Positions 34,166-43,708 of a stretch of 64,000 nucleotides of DNA are shown here, in pieces. Made by a program: the position numbers and the translations under genes. The first letter of the stretch is position 1, and every line of letters starts with the position of its first letter. This stretch comes from an uncultured Psychrobacter sp. (GTDB taxonomy: Bacteria > Pseudomonadota > Gammaproteobacteria > Pseudomonadales > Moraxellaceae). Where the stretch lies: positions 496,001 to 560,000 of the forward strand of contig NZ_CANMAH010000001.1 of assembly GCF_947495825.1 (NCBI RefSeq), given 5' to 3'. The notes below the pieces were generated by a model. The model searched no databases. It was not told the DNA's origin and worked only from the letters and a program-made list of their open reading frames with translations.

Positions 34166-34417
34166 AATTCTTTATAGCTAGTATTGTCTAATAGAGATAA
34201 CCCAACTCAAAGAAAAACGATACAGATAACTATTAGCAGAAATTTAGCCAACTTGATGATTTTTACGATTGATAGCAACAATAGCTACACTAGAGTTTTC
34301 ACTCGATTCACGGTAAAATGTGCTAATTTTTTGATTCACTTTTGCCTCTTATTTTCCGTTAACATTTAATTATGACTGATTTAGTAATGACAGTCCTTGC
34401 AATTAAGCGATCTAACT

Positions 34418-35584
34418 ATGCGTGAATACAACTTATTTACATCTGAATCTGTAAGCGAAGGCCATCCTGATAAAATGGCCGACCAAATCTCAGACGCTAT
34501 CCTTGACGCCATCTTACGTGAAGACATCCAAGCTCGCGTAGCATGCGAGACGCTGGTCAAAACTGGTGCAGTGATACTAGCAGGCGAAGTGACCACTACC
34601 GCCAACATTGATTTGGAGCGTATTGTACGTGATACGGTCAATGGTATTGGTTATCATCACTCAGATCTTGGTTTTGATGGTGAGACTTGCGCAGTGATCA
34701 ACATGCTTGGCAAGCAATCACCTGAAATCGCTCAAGGTGTCGATCGTAACAGCCCAGAAGAGCAAGGCGCTGGTGATCAAGGCTTAATGTTTGGTTATGC
34801 TAGTAATGAAACCGATGTGTTAATGCCTGCTCCTATCGAGTTTGCACATCGTCTTATGGAGCGTCAGTCTGAGCTACGCCGTGCTGGTGACCTGCCTTGG
34901 TTACGTCCAGATGCAAAAGCACAAGTTACCTTAAAATATGATGGCAATCGTCCGACTGCAATTGATGCTGTGGTATTGTCTACTCAGCATGATCCAAGTA
35001 TTTCGCAAAAAGATCTGCAAGAAGCAGTCATGGAATCTATCATCAAACAAGTACTGCCAGCCGACCTGTTGCATGCTGGTACTCGCTACCACATCAACCC
35101 AACTGGCAAGTTCGTTATTGGCGGACCTGTCGGTGATGCAGGCTTAACCGGACGTAAAATCATCGTCGATACCTACGGCGGTATGGCTCGCCACGGTGGC
35201 GGTGCCTTCAGTGGTAAAGACCCTTCAAAAGTCGATCGCAGTGCCGCTTATGCAGTACGTTATGTCGCCAAAAATATCGTCGCAGCAGGTTTGGCCGAGC
35301 GCTGTGAAGTACAAGTCAGCTACGCGATTGGAGTTGCTGAACCTACTTCTATATCAGTTAATACTTTTGGTACGAGTAAAATCAGCTCTGATGAAATCAT
35401 TCGTCTGATTCGTACACATTTTGACCTGCGCCCTTATGGCATTACCCAAATGCTAAACCTACTCCAGCCTATGTATCAACGCACAGCAACTTTCGGTCAT
35501 TTTGGTCGCGTCGGCTCTGATACTGCTTTTACTTGGGAAAAAACAGACAAAGCTGAATTACTAAAAGCAGATGCAGGTTTATAA
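34418..35584 (+). CDS. metK: S-adenosylmethionine synthetase
   Basis: A 388-residue protein, as expected (384 in E. coli). Motifs: GHPDK near 14-18, [12 protein letters not shown] near 120, and [19 protein letters not shown] near 260 for the P-loop-like triphosphate site. It makes SAM from methionine and ATP. The ATG at 34418 gives the normal N-terminus [19 protein letters not shown] at 34397 is in frame but not needed. No strong ribosome-binding site was seen before 34418, and the spacer after nth shows no SAM-riboswitch fold that I can recognise. Confidence 0.97.
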   Translation: MREYNLFTSESVSEGHPDKMADQISDAILDAILREDIQARVACETLVKTGAVILAGEVTTTANIDLERIVRDTVNGIGYHHSDLGFDGETCAVINMLGKQSPEIAQGVDRNSPEEQGAGDQGLMFGYASNETDVLMPAPIEFAHRLMERQSELRRAGDLPWLRPDAKAQVTLKYDGNRPTAIDAVVLSTQHDPSISQKDLQEAVMESIIKQVLPADLLHAGTRYHINPTGKFVIGGPVGDAGLTGRKIIVDTYGGMARHGGGAFSGKDPSKVDRSAAYAVRYVAKNIVAAGLAERCEVQVSYAIGVAEPTSISVNTFGTSKISSDEIIRLIRTHFDLRPYGITQMLNLLQPMYQRTATFGHFGRVGSDTAFTWEKTDKAELLKADAGL

Positions 35585-35618
35585 ACCCATATTTACAGAC
35601 ACTCAATAGGAGTTGCTT

Positions 35619-35999
35619 ATGTCTCAAGACAATATTGATAACAACGCTCAAAACCAAAATTTAAATGACAATGCTGAAGCGATGACTGAAATCACCCCTG
35701 AAATGCAGGCGTTTTATCAGCGTGCCGATGCTATTATCGGGGTTGCAAATAGACAATTGGGTCCTGAAGCTCATTCAGGGCAAGTCGGTGCTTCATTACT
35801 TTATGCAGCAGCGCGTTATAGCGCTTCGGTCGCCTCTATTGGCTTTGTGAAAGGTGATGACTTTGCAAAAGAAAAAGACGACATCGTAGAGTTTTACGTT
35901 AAGCAGTACCGTCAGATGCTAAGTGATAATTTGACCGATTATGCGCAAAACTTTGACAAATATGTACAGCTTAACCAAGATGATAAGTCATCTAAGTAA
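35619..35999 (+). CDS. DUF3144 family protein
   Basis: A 126-residue cytoplasmic protein. The N-terminal 25 residues are Asn/Gln/Asp-rich. The conserved part starts TPEMQAFYQRADAIIGVANRQLG and continues HSGQVGASLLYAAARYSASV and VEFYVKQYRQMLSDNL, which match DUF3144. The function is unknown. AATAGGAG precedes the ATG at 35619. It is 34 bases after metK and followed by a terminator, so the two genes probably form a transcript. Confidence 0.88.
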   Translation: MSQDNIDNNAQNQNLNDNAEAMTEITPEMQAFYQRADAIIGVANRQLGPEAHSGQVGASLLYAAARYSASVASIGFVKGDDFAKEKDDIVEFYVKQYRQMLSDNLTDYAQNFDKYVQLNQDDKSSK

Positions 36000-36026
36000 C
36001 TACTTTATTATTTGATATTTAAACAA

Positions 36027-36061
36027 AACCCCAGCCTATTTATAGACTGGGGTTTTTTATT
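36027..36061 (+). terminator. Rho-independent terminator after DUF3144 gene
   Basis: AAAACCCCAG/CTGGGGTTTT stem with TTTTTT following (36055-36060). Confidence 0.9.
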
Positions 36062-36264
36062 GGCTATCTTTTTAGTAAGTGACTGACTACAATGAGATCA
36101 ATACTAAAAAATAAGCCTCTCAAGCTTAAGACGTTATTAACTTATGAAAACAGATAAAGCAGATGCTATACGCCAATTATTAGCTTATCTACTACAACAG
36201 GACGTTGTGGATTTCATCAATTACAACCTTCATAGATTATGATTTTCATAAATAAGGATATATT

Positions 36265-36606
36265 ATGTTTAATAATAATTTTTTGATATCTTGGCGCTCA
36301 TGCTTGTCGCTACTGACAGTATCTGTAGCGATGACACTAGCAGGCTGTAGCAATATACCAAGTGGCACCGAGCCTATCACCACTCCGATCCGTACACCTG
36401 CTACTAATCAACAAGCACCTAGCGATGATTTGTTTACTAAGTGCCCGCCTCACAACCCAGAGCAAAACATGTGTACTATGCAATACGACCCTGTTTGCGT
36501 AACCACGAAAGTTGGCTCGACCATCAGTTATCGCACAGCGGGCAACGCCTGCTCAGCGTGTGGCACAACTGCAGCGATAGGTTATGTACCAGGCAAATGT
36601 ATCTAA
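36265..36606 (+). CDS. Lipoprotein with Kazal-like C-terminal domain
   Basis: A 113-residue protein. The signal peptide ends in lipobox TLAGC (Cys 28), followed by a Thr/Pro-rich linker. Six cysteines (60, 70, 78, 96, 99, 112) in CTMQYDPVC, GNACSACG and VPGKC follow the Kazal serine-protease-inhibitor pattern (the C..YDPVC core is typical). Such lipoproteins in Gram-negatives may protect against proteases, but activity is unproven here. AATAAGGA lies upstream. Single gene between two terminators. Confidence 0.75.
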   Translation: MFNNNFLISWRSCLSLLTVSVAMTLAGCSNIPSGTEPITTPIRTPATNQQAPSDDLFTKCPPHNPEQNMCTMQYDPVCVTTKVGSTISYRTAGNACSACGTTAAIGYVPGKCI

Positions 36607-36649
36607 CACTTTAATAGCGCTTACCACAAATATTAAATATCTTAATAAT

Positions 36650-36690
36650 AAAAGACCCCAGCTTATATATAAGCTGGGGGTCTTTTTATG
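36650..36690. terminator. Bidirectional terminator between convergent genes
   Basis: AAAAGACCCCAGCTT/AAGCTGGGGGTCTTTTT hairpin (36650-36687) with A- and T-runs on both sides. It serves the lipoprotein gene (plus) and the first BCCT gene (minus). Confidence 0.9.
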
Positions 36691-36711
36691 AATGTTATTT
36701 ATGCGATCTTA

Positions 36712-38364
36712 CTAATCAGACTTGGTAATTTTAGGAGGACCTTTTAGCAAATGTTCATCACGAAACTCATTCGCTGAGTTGTGTTCTGCTGATTCTTCAG
36801 TGACAAACCACTGCTGATTGCGATATAAAACCAGACGATCTCGGCTCAAGCCGCGAAGTAGTGCATACATCATTACCAGCATGACAATAGCAAATGGGAA
36901 TCCTGACACAATAGCTGCGGCCTGTAATGCCCCAAGTCCTCCCGCTGCTAGCAATATCGCTGCGATAACGCCTTCAGTCCCTGCCCAAAACAGACGCTGG
37001 ATCTTGGGTGGATTGGTATCACCACCTGACGTCAACATATCGATGACAAAACTGGCAGAGTCGGACGAGGTCACAAACCATAGTACGATCATTATGATAA
37101 TCAAGGCAGTTGCTGCTTGAGTAAAGGGATAGGTTTCCATTAATTTAAAGATAGCACTACCGGTATCCGCTCTTACTGCCTCCACCAGTCCAGGACTGAC
37201 AATATCAGGGCTGATTGCAGCAGTCAGCTCCATATGTACTGCCGAACCACCAAAGGCTGTAAACCATAAGAACAATATGGTAACCGGAATTAATAATACC
37301 CCTAATATAAACTCACGAATAGTGCGACCACGAGAGATACGAGCGACAAATACGCCAACGAACGGTGACCAGCTAATCCACCATGCCCAATAAAAAATCG
37401 TCCATGAAGATTGCCAGTTTTCCTGACCTTCATAAGACTCTGTCCATAAAGCTAGCGGAATAACTTGATGCAGATAATTACCGATATTCTCTACAAAACT
37501 ATTAAATATAAACTGCGTTGGACCTAAGATAATCACAAAGCTTAATAACACGATAGTCAAAAAGATATTAATATCACTTAAACGCTTAATACCTTTATCC
37601 AGTCCCATCAATAAAGACAGCCCAGCAAGCGCTGTAATAACCGCAATCAAGACAATCTGTACTGTGATGTTATTAGGAATACCAAATAGACTCTCAAGAC
37701 CAGAGTTTATCTGTAACACGCCTAGACCTAGGGTTGTGACAACCCCAAACATCGTGCCAAATACAGCTAAAGTATCGACAGTATGACCCCAACGCCCGTA
37801 AATTCTTTGACCTAATAACGGATAGAGCGTTGATCGAATTGCCAGTGGCAGACCGCGGCGATAGTGAAAGTAAGCCAATGCTAAAGCCACCATGCCATAA
37901 ATCGCCCACACGTGGATACCATAATGTAAAAACGAGATGTTCATCGCAAGCTTAGCAGATGCGACCGTCTCTCCTTCACCAAGTGGCGGCGCCATAAAGT
38001 GGTACAACGGCTCAGCTGTACCCCAATAGAGTAAACCAATACCGATACCAGCTGAAAACAACATACCAATCCAAGATATGAGTTTGTATTCTGGCTTTTC
38101 CATCTGATGACCAAGCCTGATGTCACCGTATCGGCTGAATATTAAATAAATACTCATGACCACGGCTAAGTTGACTACCAAAATAAAGAACCAGCCAAAA
38201 CGCATTGAAATAAACGCTTTTGCTTGCCCAAACACTACGCTTGCCAGCTCATTAAAAAAGGCACCAAAGATGATAAATGCGACAATTAAAATCGCTGAAG
38301 ACAGAAATACAGGTTTACTTACCCTTGGAAAAGGGCCCAATCGACCAACCTTGACGTGATCCAT
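36712..38364 (-). CDS. BCCT-family osmolyte transporter, copy 1
   Basis: A 550-residue transporter with twelve hydrophobic segments. The glycine-rich first half motif is FSAGIGIGLLYWGTAEPLYHF (TM3) and the aromatic box in TM8 reads FYWAWWISWSPFVGV followed by ARISRGRTIREF, both hallmarks of betaine/choline/carnitine transporters. The first residues MDHVKVGRLGPFPRV are shared with the two downstream paralogues. BCCT carriers import compatible solutes under osmotic stress. The ATG at 38364 with GGAAAAATCT is preferred to a TTG 12 bases upstream. Substrate cannot be told from sequence. Confidence 0.92.
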   Translation of the reverse strand: MDHVKVGRLGPFPRVSKPVFLSSAILIVAFIIFGAFFNELASVVFGQAKAFISMRFGWFFILVVNLAVVMSIYLIFSRYGDIRLGHQMEKPEYKLISWIGMLFSAGIGIGLLYWGTAEPLYHFMAPPLGEGETVASAKLAMNISFLHYGIHVWAIYGMVALALAYFHYRRGLPLAIRSTLYPLLGQRIYGRWGHTVDTLAVFGTMFGVVTTLGLGVLQINSGLESLFGIPNNITVQIVLIAVITALAGLSLLMGLDKGIKRLSDINIFLTIVLLSFVIILGPTQFIFNSFVENIGNYLHQVIPLALWTESYEGQENWQSSWTIFYWAWWISWSPFVGVFVARISRGRTIREFILGVLLIPVTILFLWFTAFGGSAVHMELTAAISPDIVSPGLVEAVRADTGSAIFKLMETYPFTQAATALIIIMIVLWFVTSSDSASFVIDMLTSGGDTNPPKIQRLFWAGTEGVIAAILLAAGGLGALQAAAIVSGFPFAIVMLVMMYALLRGLSRDRLVLYRNQQWFVTEESAEHNSANEFRDEHLLKGPPKITKSD

Positions 38365-38546
38365 AGATTTTTCCAAACTTAAAAGAGCGTCACCCTATCA
38401 AGATATTAACCATTTATCAAACACAACATCGTTACGACTGACTGTAAAGTGAGAAATAAGTCATAAACGCCAAGATTCTATTTATTGACAATTACAGTTT
38501 GAAGGTAGTCTTACTCTATTAAATGCTTTTTTGACTATATTAACTA

Positions 38547-38583
38547 ACAAGACCCCAATCTACGAATAGATTGGGGTCTTGTT
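38547..38583 (-). terminator. Terminator after BCCT copy 2
   Basis: ACAAGACCCCAATCT/AGATTGGGGTCTTGT stem, 27 bases downstream of the copy 2 stop (38610). The T-run is short. Confidence 0.8.
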
Positions 38584-38609
38584 TAGAGACATTCAGTTGA
38601 TACTATGAC

Positions 38610-40238
38610 TTAGTCACCTTTAGCAATCTCAGGCGGTCCGTCCAATAGCTCTTCATCAACGAATTCGTTCGCTGTATTGTGCTCAACTGACTCTTCAGTG
38701 ATAAACCGCTGCTCTGCACGGTACAATATAAGCTCGTCACGATTGAACCCTCGTATCATAGCGTATAGCATGACAAAGACGACAACGGCAAACGGAAATC
38801 CTGCCACGATAGCAGCCGCTTGTAGAGCGCCTAAGCCGCCCGCTGCCAGCAAAATAGCAGCGACAAAACCTTGAGTTATCGCCCAAAACAGACGTTGGAT
38901 CTTAGGCGGATTGGTCTCACCACCTGCAGTTAGCATATCGATCACAAAACTGGCTGAGTCTGATGAAGTAACAAACCATAAGACAATCATAATGATGATT
39001 AACATCGTTGTGGCTTGCGTAAATGGATAAAACTCCATCAATTTAAAAATAGCATTACCGTAGTCATTTTGTACCACTTCAATGAACCCAGGATTGCCAA
39101 TTAGCTCCATATTTACAGCCACACCGCCAAAGGTTGTGAACCAGAAAAACAGTATAACCATAGGAATAAATAATACGCCTAATAAGAATTCACGAATGGT
39201 ACGACCACGGCTAATACGAGCGATAAACACACCAACAAATGGTGACCAGCTAATCCACCAAGCCCAATAGAAAATGGTCCATGATGACTGCCAATCACCC
39301 TTACTATAAGCTTCACTCCAAAAGCCTAGCTGAACGATATTTTGTACATAGTTACCTACGTTTTCAACTAAGCTGTCCATGATGTATTGAGTTGGGCCCA
39401 TGATAAAAGCAAACGCTAGCAGTACAAAGGTCAAAACAATATTGGTATCACTAAGACGCTTAATGCCTTTATCCAGTCCCATTAATAAAGAACCACAGGC
39501 GAGCATAGTAATAAAAGCAATCAGCATAATTTGTACGGGTACCGAATTTGGTAGACCAAACAAACCTTCAAGCCCTGAATTGATTTGTAATACCCCAAAA
39601 CCCAAGGTAGTGACGACACCAAACATCGTACCAAATACTGCTAAAGTATCAACAGCATGGCCCCACCCGCCATAAATCCTTTTACCCAATAACGGATATA
39701 GACTTGAGCGAATAGAGAGTGGCAGACCGCGGCGAAAGTGAAAGTATGCCAAGGATAACGCCACGATGGCATAAATGGCCCAAGCATGGATACCGTAATG
39801 CAAAAACGAGATGTTCATCGCTTGTTTGGCCGCTTCTACTGTCTCAGCTTCGCCAAGAGGTGGTGCCATAAAGTGATATACAGGCTCTGCGGTGCCCCAG
39901 TACATAATACCGATACCAATACCTGCTGAGAACAACATACCGATCCAAGACGGCAGGCTATATTGCGGCCTTTCAGTCTGATGACCCAAGCGGATATCAC
40001 CATACTTACTAAAAATCAAATATAAACTTAAAACAACTGCTACGTTCATCAAGATAACGAACAGCCAGCCAAATCGCCGAGTAATAAAACCCTGCGCTGC
40101 AGCAAATACCGTATCAGCTAGCTCGTGAAACAGAGCGCCAAATATAATAAAACCTACAATTAAAACTGCCGAAGCAATAAAAACAGGCTTATTGACTCGT
40201 GGAAAAGGTCCTAAACGACCAATTTTGAGTTCACTCAT
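38610..40238 (-). CDS. BCCT-family osmolyte transporter, copy 2
   Basis: A 542-residue paralogue of copy 1 with the same motifs (FSAGIGIGIMYWGTAEPVYHF, FYWAWWISWSPFVGV, ARISRGRTIREF) and the same N-terminal GRLGPFPRVNKPVF. It lacks about eight residues after the TM9-10 loop. AGGAAGG lies before the ATG. Own promoter region and terminator rather than a single transcript with its neighbours is suggested by 200-370-base gaps. The C-terminus HNTANEFVDEELLDGPPEI is close to copies 1 and 3. Confidence 0.92.
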   Translation of the reverse strand: MSELKIGRLGPFPRVNKPVFIASAVLIVGFIIFGALFHELADTVFAAAQGFITRRFGWLFVILMNVAVVLSLYLIFSKYGDIRLGHQTERPQYSLPSWIGMLFSAGIGIGIMYWGTAEPVYHFMAPPLGEAETVEAAKQAMNISFLHYGIHAWAIYAIVALSLAYFHFRRGLPLSIRSSLYPLLGKRIYGGWGHAVDTLAVFGTMFGVVTTLGFGVLQINSGLEGLFGLPNSVPVQIMLIAFITMLACGSLLMGLDKGIKRLSDTNIVLTFVLLAFAFIMGPTQYIMDSLVENVGNYVQNIVQLGFWSEAYSKGDWQSSWTIFYWAWWISWSPFVGVFIARISRGRTIREFLLGVLFIPMVILFFWFTTFGGVAVNMELIGNPGFIEVVQNDYGNAIFKLMEFYPFTQATTMLIIIMIVLWFVTSSDSASFVIDMLTAGGETNPPKIQRLFWAITQGFVAAILLAAGGLGALQAAAIVAGFPFAVVVFVMLYAMIRGFNRDELILYRAEQRFITEESVEHNTANEFVDEELLDGPPEIAKGD

Positions 40239-40315
40239 AATACCTTCCTAAAATAGAGTTGTGCCACTATGTTTGGATATAAGTGACCTATCAAACCTAA
40301 AAATAAATATAATCA

Positions 40316-40346
40316 CATAAAAATAGCCCTAAATGTGAGGGCTATC
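40316..40346 (-). terminator. Terminator after BCCT copy 3
   Basis: ATAGCCCT/AGGGCTAT stem (40324-40345), with TTTTTAT following on the minus strand, about 50 bases past the stop at 40396. Confidence 0.75.
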
Positions 40347-40395
40347 CATGTAAGACAATTCTTGTAACAACAAAGACGCTAACAGTTAATACGAG

Positions 40396-42048
40396 TTAGT
40401 CGCCTTTGACAATCTTGGGCGGACCTTTTAATAAATCTTCATCAACGAACTCATTGGCCGTATTATGATCTGCTGATTCTGCAGTGATGTAGTACTGTTG
40501 AGCTCTGTACAGTATCAATTGATCTCTACTCAAGCCGCGTAAAAGTGCGTACATCATCACAAATACAACCAAAGCAAATGGTAGACCCGCTACGATAGCT
40601 GCTGCCTGTAAAGCACTTAGCCCACCCGCTGCAAGTAAAACTGCAGCAATAACCCCTTCGGTACTTGCCCAAAATAAACGCTGTATTTTTGGCGGATTGG
40701 TATCGCCACCTGCAGTTAGCATATCAATAACAAAGCTTGCCGAATCTGAGGATGTCACGAACCAAAGTATAATCATAATAACAATGATAAAAGTAATCGG
40801 TTTGGTTAATGGGTAATACTCAATCAGTTTAAAAATTGCACTACCAAAATCTGCTTGTACCGCTTCAACGAGTCCTGGACTAGCTAAAGTGGGATCAATA
40901 GCAGCGAGCAACTCCATATGAATAGCAACGCCGCCAAAAGTAGTAAACCAGAAAAACAAGATCGTTATTGGTATTAACATGACCCCCAACACGAACTCAC
41001 GAATGGTACGGCCGCGACTAATACGTGCAATAAATATACCGACGAATGGCGCCCAACTTACCCATCACGCCCAATAAAATATCGTCCATGAAGACTGCCA
41101 ATTTTCTTGACCTTCATAAGCCTCGCCCCACAGTCCGAGTGGAACAAACACTGATAAGTAATTACCGACATTTTCAAGGAAACTATCAAAGATAAATAAC
41201 GTTGGCCCTAGAATGACCATAAAGCCAAGTAAGATAGCCGTCAGCCCAATATTAATATCACTAAGACGCTTGATACCTTTATCTAAGCCCATCAACACAG
41301 AAATAACGGCCAAAACCGTTATAAAAGCAATTAAAGCAATTTGTACTGTTAAACTATTAGGCGTACCAAATAACTTCTCAAGTCCTGAGTTTATTTGCAT
41401 AACGCCCAAACCTAAAGACGTTACAACGCCGAACATTGTCCCAAATACTGCTAAGATATCGACAGCATGTCCCCATCGGCCAAATATCTTTTTACCTAGT
41501 AGTGGATAGAGCGTTGAGCGAATTGATAGAGGGAGGCCACGGCGATAATGGAAATAGGCAAGAGATAATGCGACAAACGCATATAGCGCCCAAGCATGTA
41601 GTCCCCAATGTAAAAAGGTAAGATTTATTGCTTGTTTAGCAGTCTCTACACTACTTGGCTCACCCAAAGGTGGAGCCATGAAATGATATAAGGGCTCAGC
41701 CGTACCCCAATAAATCAGTCCAATACCGACACCAGCAGAAAACAACATGCCAATCCATGAAAATAGGCTATATTGCGGTGCCTCTGTTTGAAGACCTAAA
41801 CGAATATCACCATAACGGCTCATGGCTAAATAAACACATAATGCTAAAGCTACGTTCATTAATAAAATAAAGAGCCAGCCAAACTTGTCGGTAATAAAAC
41901 CTTGTAAAAAACTAAAAAGTGCTCCAGCAGTCTCAGTAAATAGCACGCCAAAGATAATAAAGCCAACGATTAAAATGCTCGACGTAATAAAGACAGGTTT
42001 GCTCACTCGCGGAAACGGTCCTAGTCTCTCAACCTTTACATGGTCCAT
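40396..42048 (-). pseudogene. BCCT-family transporter, copy 3, interrupted by in-frame TGA
   Basis: The frame from the ATG at 42048 to the stop at 40396 is a complete 550-codon BCCT gene, continuous except for one TGA at 41065-41067. There the protein reads FYWA-stop-WVSWAPFVGI, where copies 1 and 2 have FYWAWWISWSPFVGV. A single G-to-A change in TGG explains it. The stop hits one of the Trp residues of the TM8 aromatic box, and the upstream 327 residues alone would lack the rest of the transporter. It may be a recent pseudogene, a sequencing error or, less likely, a readthrough gene. Everything else, including the C-terminus HNTANEFVDEDLLKGPPKI, is intact. Confidence 0.88.
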
Positions 42049-42329
42049 CTGTAAATTTGCCTTAATTTTTTAAGAGGCTAACAATAACAAGATATTTCAT
42101 AACTATCAAATCTAATTCAAGTACTTACAAGTTTGCAACTGATTGCAATACTTCAGATTAACAGCTTGTAACAGAGTTGAAGACAGTAATTATAGTAAGC
42201 ATTAAGCATTAATATTTGCTCTTAACTTATCGATTTTCTAACAATTTTAATCCTTGCTACATCAAAAGTTGGTTATCGTTAAAGCAACTATATGGTAAAA
42301 GCATATAGTTAAAATAAGCGTGAATATCT

Positions 42330-43571
42330 CTATTTTGGCAAGAGCTGTAACAACCTACCATTATCGCCATCTTCTAGTACCCACACTTCGCCATCGACTG
42401 CTAAAACATCACGAATACGGGCGCCCATATCATAGCGATAACGCTCAGACGCTTCCCCTGTCTCTTTCATATCGACCACGATTAAAGCTTTAGATGATAA
42501 GCCACTCATAAGGGCATCTCCTTGCCATTCTGGAAAATCATCTTGATTACCAGCAGTATAGATACTGATGGACGAGGGTGAAATGACGGGTGTCCACGTA
42601 ATCTTAGGCGGCTCGAACTCAGGACGGGTATCGTGATCAGGAATATCAGTGCCTGAATAGTTACGGCCATTAGAAACCACGGGCCAGCCATAGTTGTTGC
42701 CTTTTTTAATAAGATTAAATTCATCACCACCGCGTGGTCCCATCTCATTAGCCCACAATCTGCCTGACTCATCAAATGCCATACCAAGCACATTACGATG
42801 ACCTATCGTCCAAAACTGTGAAGCAATGTTGCGAGTATTACCTGCAAATGGATTGTCTTTGGGCACAGATCCATCAGCGTTTAACCGAATTATTTTACCC
42901 AAATTAACGGTCATGTCTTGTGCAGGGTCTTTTTTCTGACGCTCTCCTGAACTGATGTATAAGTACTGCCCATTAGGAGAAAATAGCAATCGATGACTAT
43001 AATGACCTTGGCCTTTTACTTTTGGAGTCTGCTGCCAAATTGGTGTGATGGCCTGCAGACTTGGCGCATCAGTATCTAACCCTACAAGTTTGGCTTTGAT
43101 CACCTTAGCACCAAAAGTATTGTTGTCGGAACCGTCTCCTGCTTCGACATAACTAATATATACCATCTGATTCGTTGCAAAATCAGGCGCTAAAATAATA
43201 TCGCCAAGACCACCCTGTCCGCCATAAGCCACACTTGGCACACCATTGACTTGGGTTTTATTACCCGTTTGAGTATCAACGATAAAGAGCTCGCCTGTTT
43301 TTTGAGTAACGAGTAATTTGAGGGGGTCATTTGCTGTTTTGGGTAGCGCAGTCATCGCCCATGGCTCATCAAAGGTCGCAAACTCTTTAGTCGTAAATTC
43401 AGGTTTGATAGTGCTTTTTTGGACATCATTAACAGCATTATCGGACGCTTTTGTTTGCGTAGGTGCTGTATCGGTATTTACTGTAGTTGGGTTAGAACAA
43501 GCAGAGGCGCTAAATAGTAACGCTACTATGCTTAAAGGTATCTTTATGTGCTTGGTAGTGGTTATCATCAT
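42330..43571 (-). CDS. PQQ-dependent aldose sugar dehydrogenase-like lipoprotein (YliI type)
   Basis: A 413-residue protein. The signal peptide ends in a lipobox (FSASAC), so it is anchored in the outer or inner membrane. The beta-propeller of the glucose/sorbosone dehydrogenase family follows: GGQGGLGDIILAPDF, SHRLLFSPNGQYLYISSGERQ, GHRNVLGMAFD, WANEMGPRGGDEFN and NYGWPVVSNGRNYSG. These enzymes oxidise aldoses using PQQ in the periplasm. No PQQ-biosynthesis genes are seen in the window. GATAGGGAGAGC precedes two adjacent ATGs; either may be used. Confidence 0.9.
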   Translation of the reverse strand: MMITTTKHIKIPLSIVALLFSASACSNPTTVNTDTAPTQTKASDNAVNDVQKSTIKPEFTTKEFATFDEPWAMTALPKTANDPLKLLVTQKTGELFIVDTQTGNKTQVNGVPSVAYGGQGGLGDIILAPDFATNQMVYISYVEAGDGSDNNTFGAKVIKAKLVGLDTDAPSLQAITPIWQQTPKVKGQGHYSHRLLFSPNGQYLYISSGERQKKDPAQDMTVNLGKIIRLNADGSVPKDNPFAGNTRNIASQFWTIGHRNVLGMAFDESGRLWANEMGPRGGDEFNLIKKGNNYGWPVVSNGRNYSGTDIPDHDTRPEFEPPKITWTPVISPSSISIYTAGNQDDFPEWQGDALMSGLSSKALIVVDMKETGEASERYRYDMGARIRDVLAVDGEVWVLEDGDNGRLLQLLPK

Positions 43572-43646
43572 GCTCTCCCTATCAATCTGCTTTTATCTAA
43601 TATAGCAAGTGAAAACCTTATCAAGGTACAAATTATGTTTTTGTAC

Positions 43647-43683
43647 AAAAAAACCCCTTATCTGCTATTGCAAATAAGAGGTT
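43647..43683 (-). terminator. Terminator after clpB
   Basis: AACCTCTTA/TAAGGGGTT-type stem (one mismatch) followed by TTTTTTT on the minus strand, 25 bases after the clpB stop. Confidence 0.7.
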
Positions 43684-43708
43684 GATTTTGTACTACACTT
43701 TAGCGTTA

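Noticed and set aside
34166-34417. SAM riboswitch before metK
   Set aside because: No recognisable SAM-I, SAM-II or SAM/SAH core could be seen in this short spacer.
36144-36242. Possible 32-residue small protein (MKTDKADAIRQ...) upstream of the Kazal-like lipoprotein
   Set aside because: No ribosome-binding site and no other sign of coding; the short frame can arise by chance.
42286-42310. Inverted repeat AACTATATG/CATATAGTT after the sugar dehydrogenase gene as terminator
   Set aside because: Neither side has a T-run and the stem is AT-rich, so it is not convincing.
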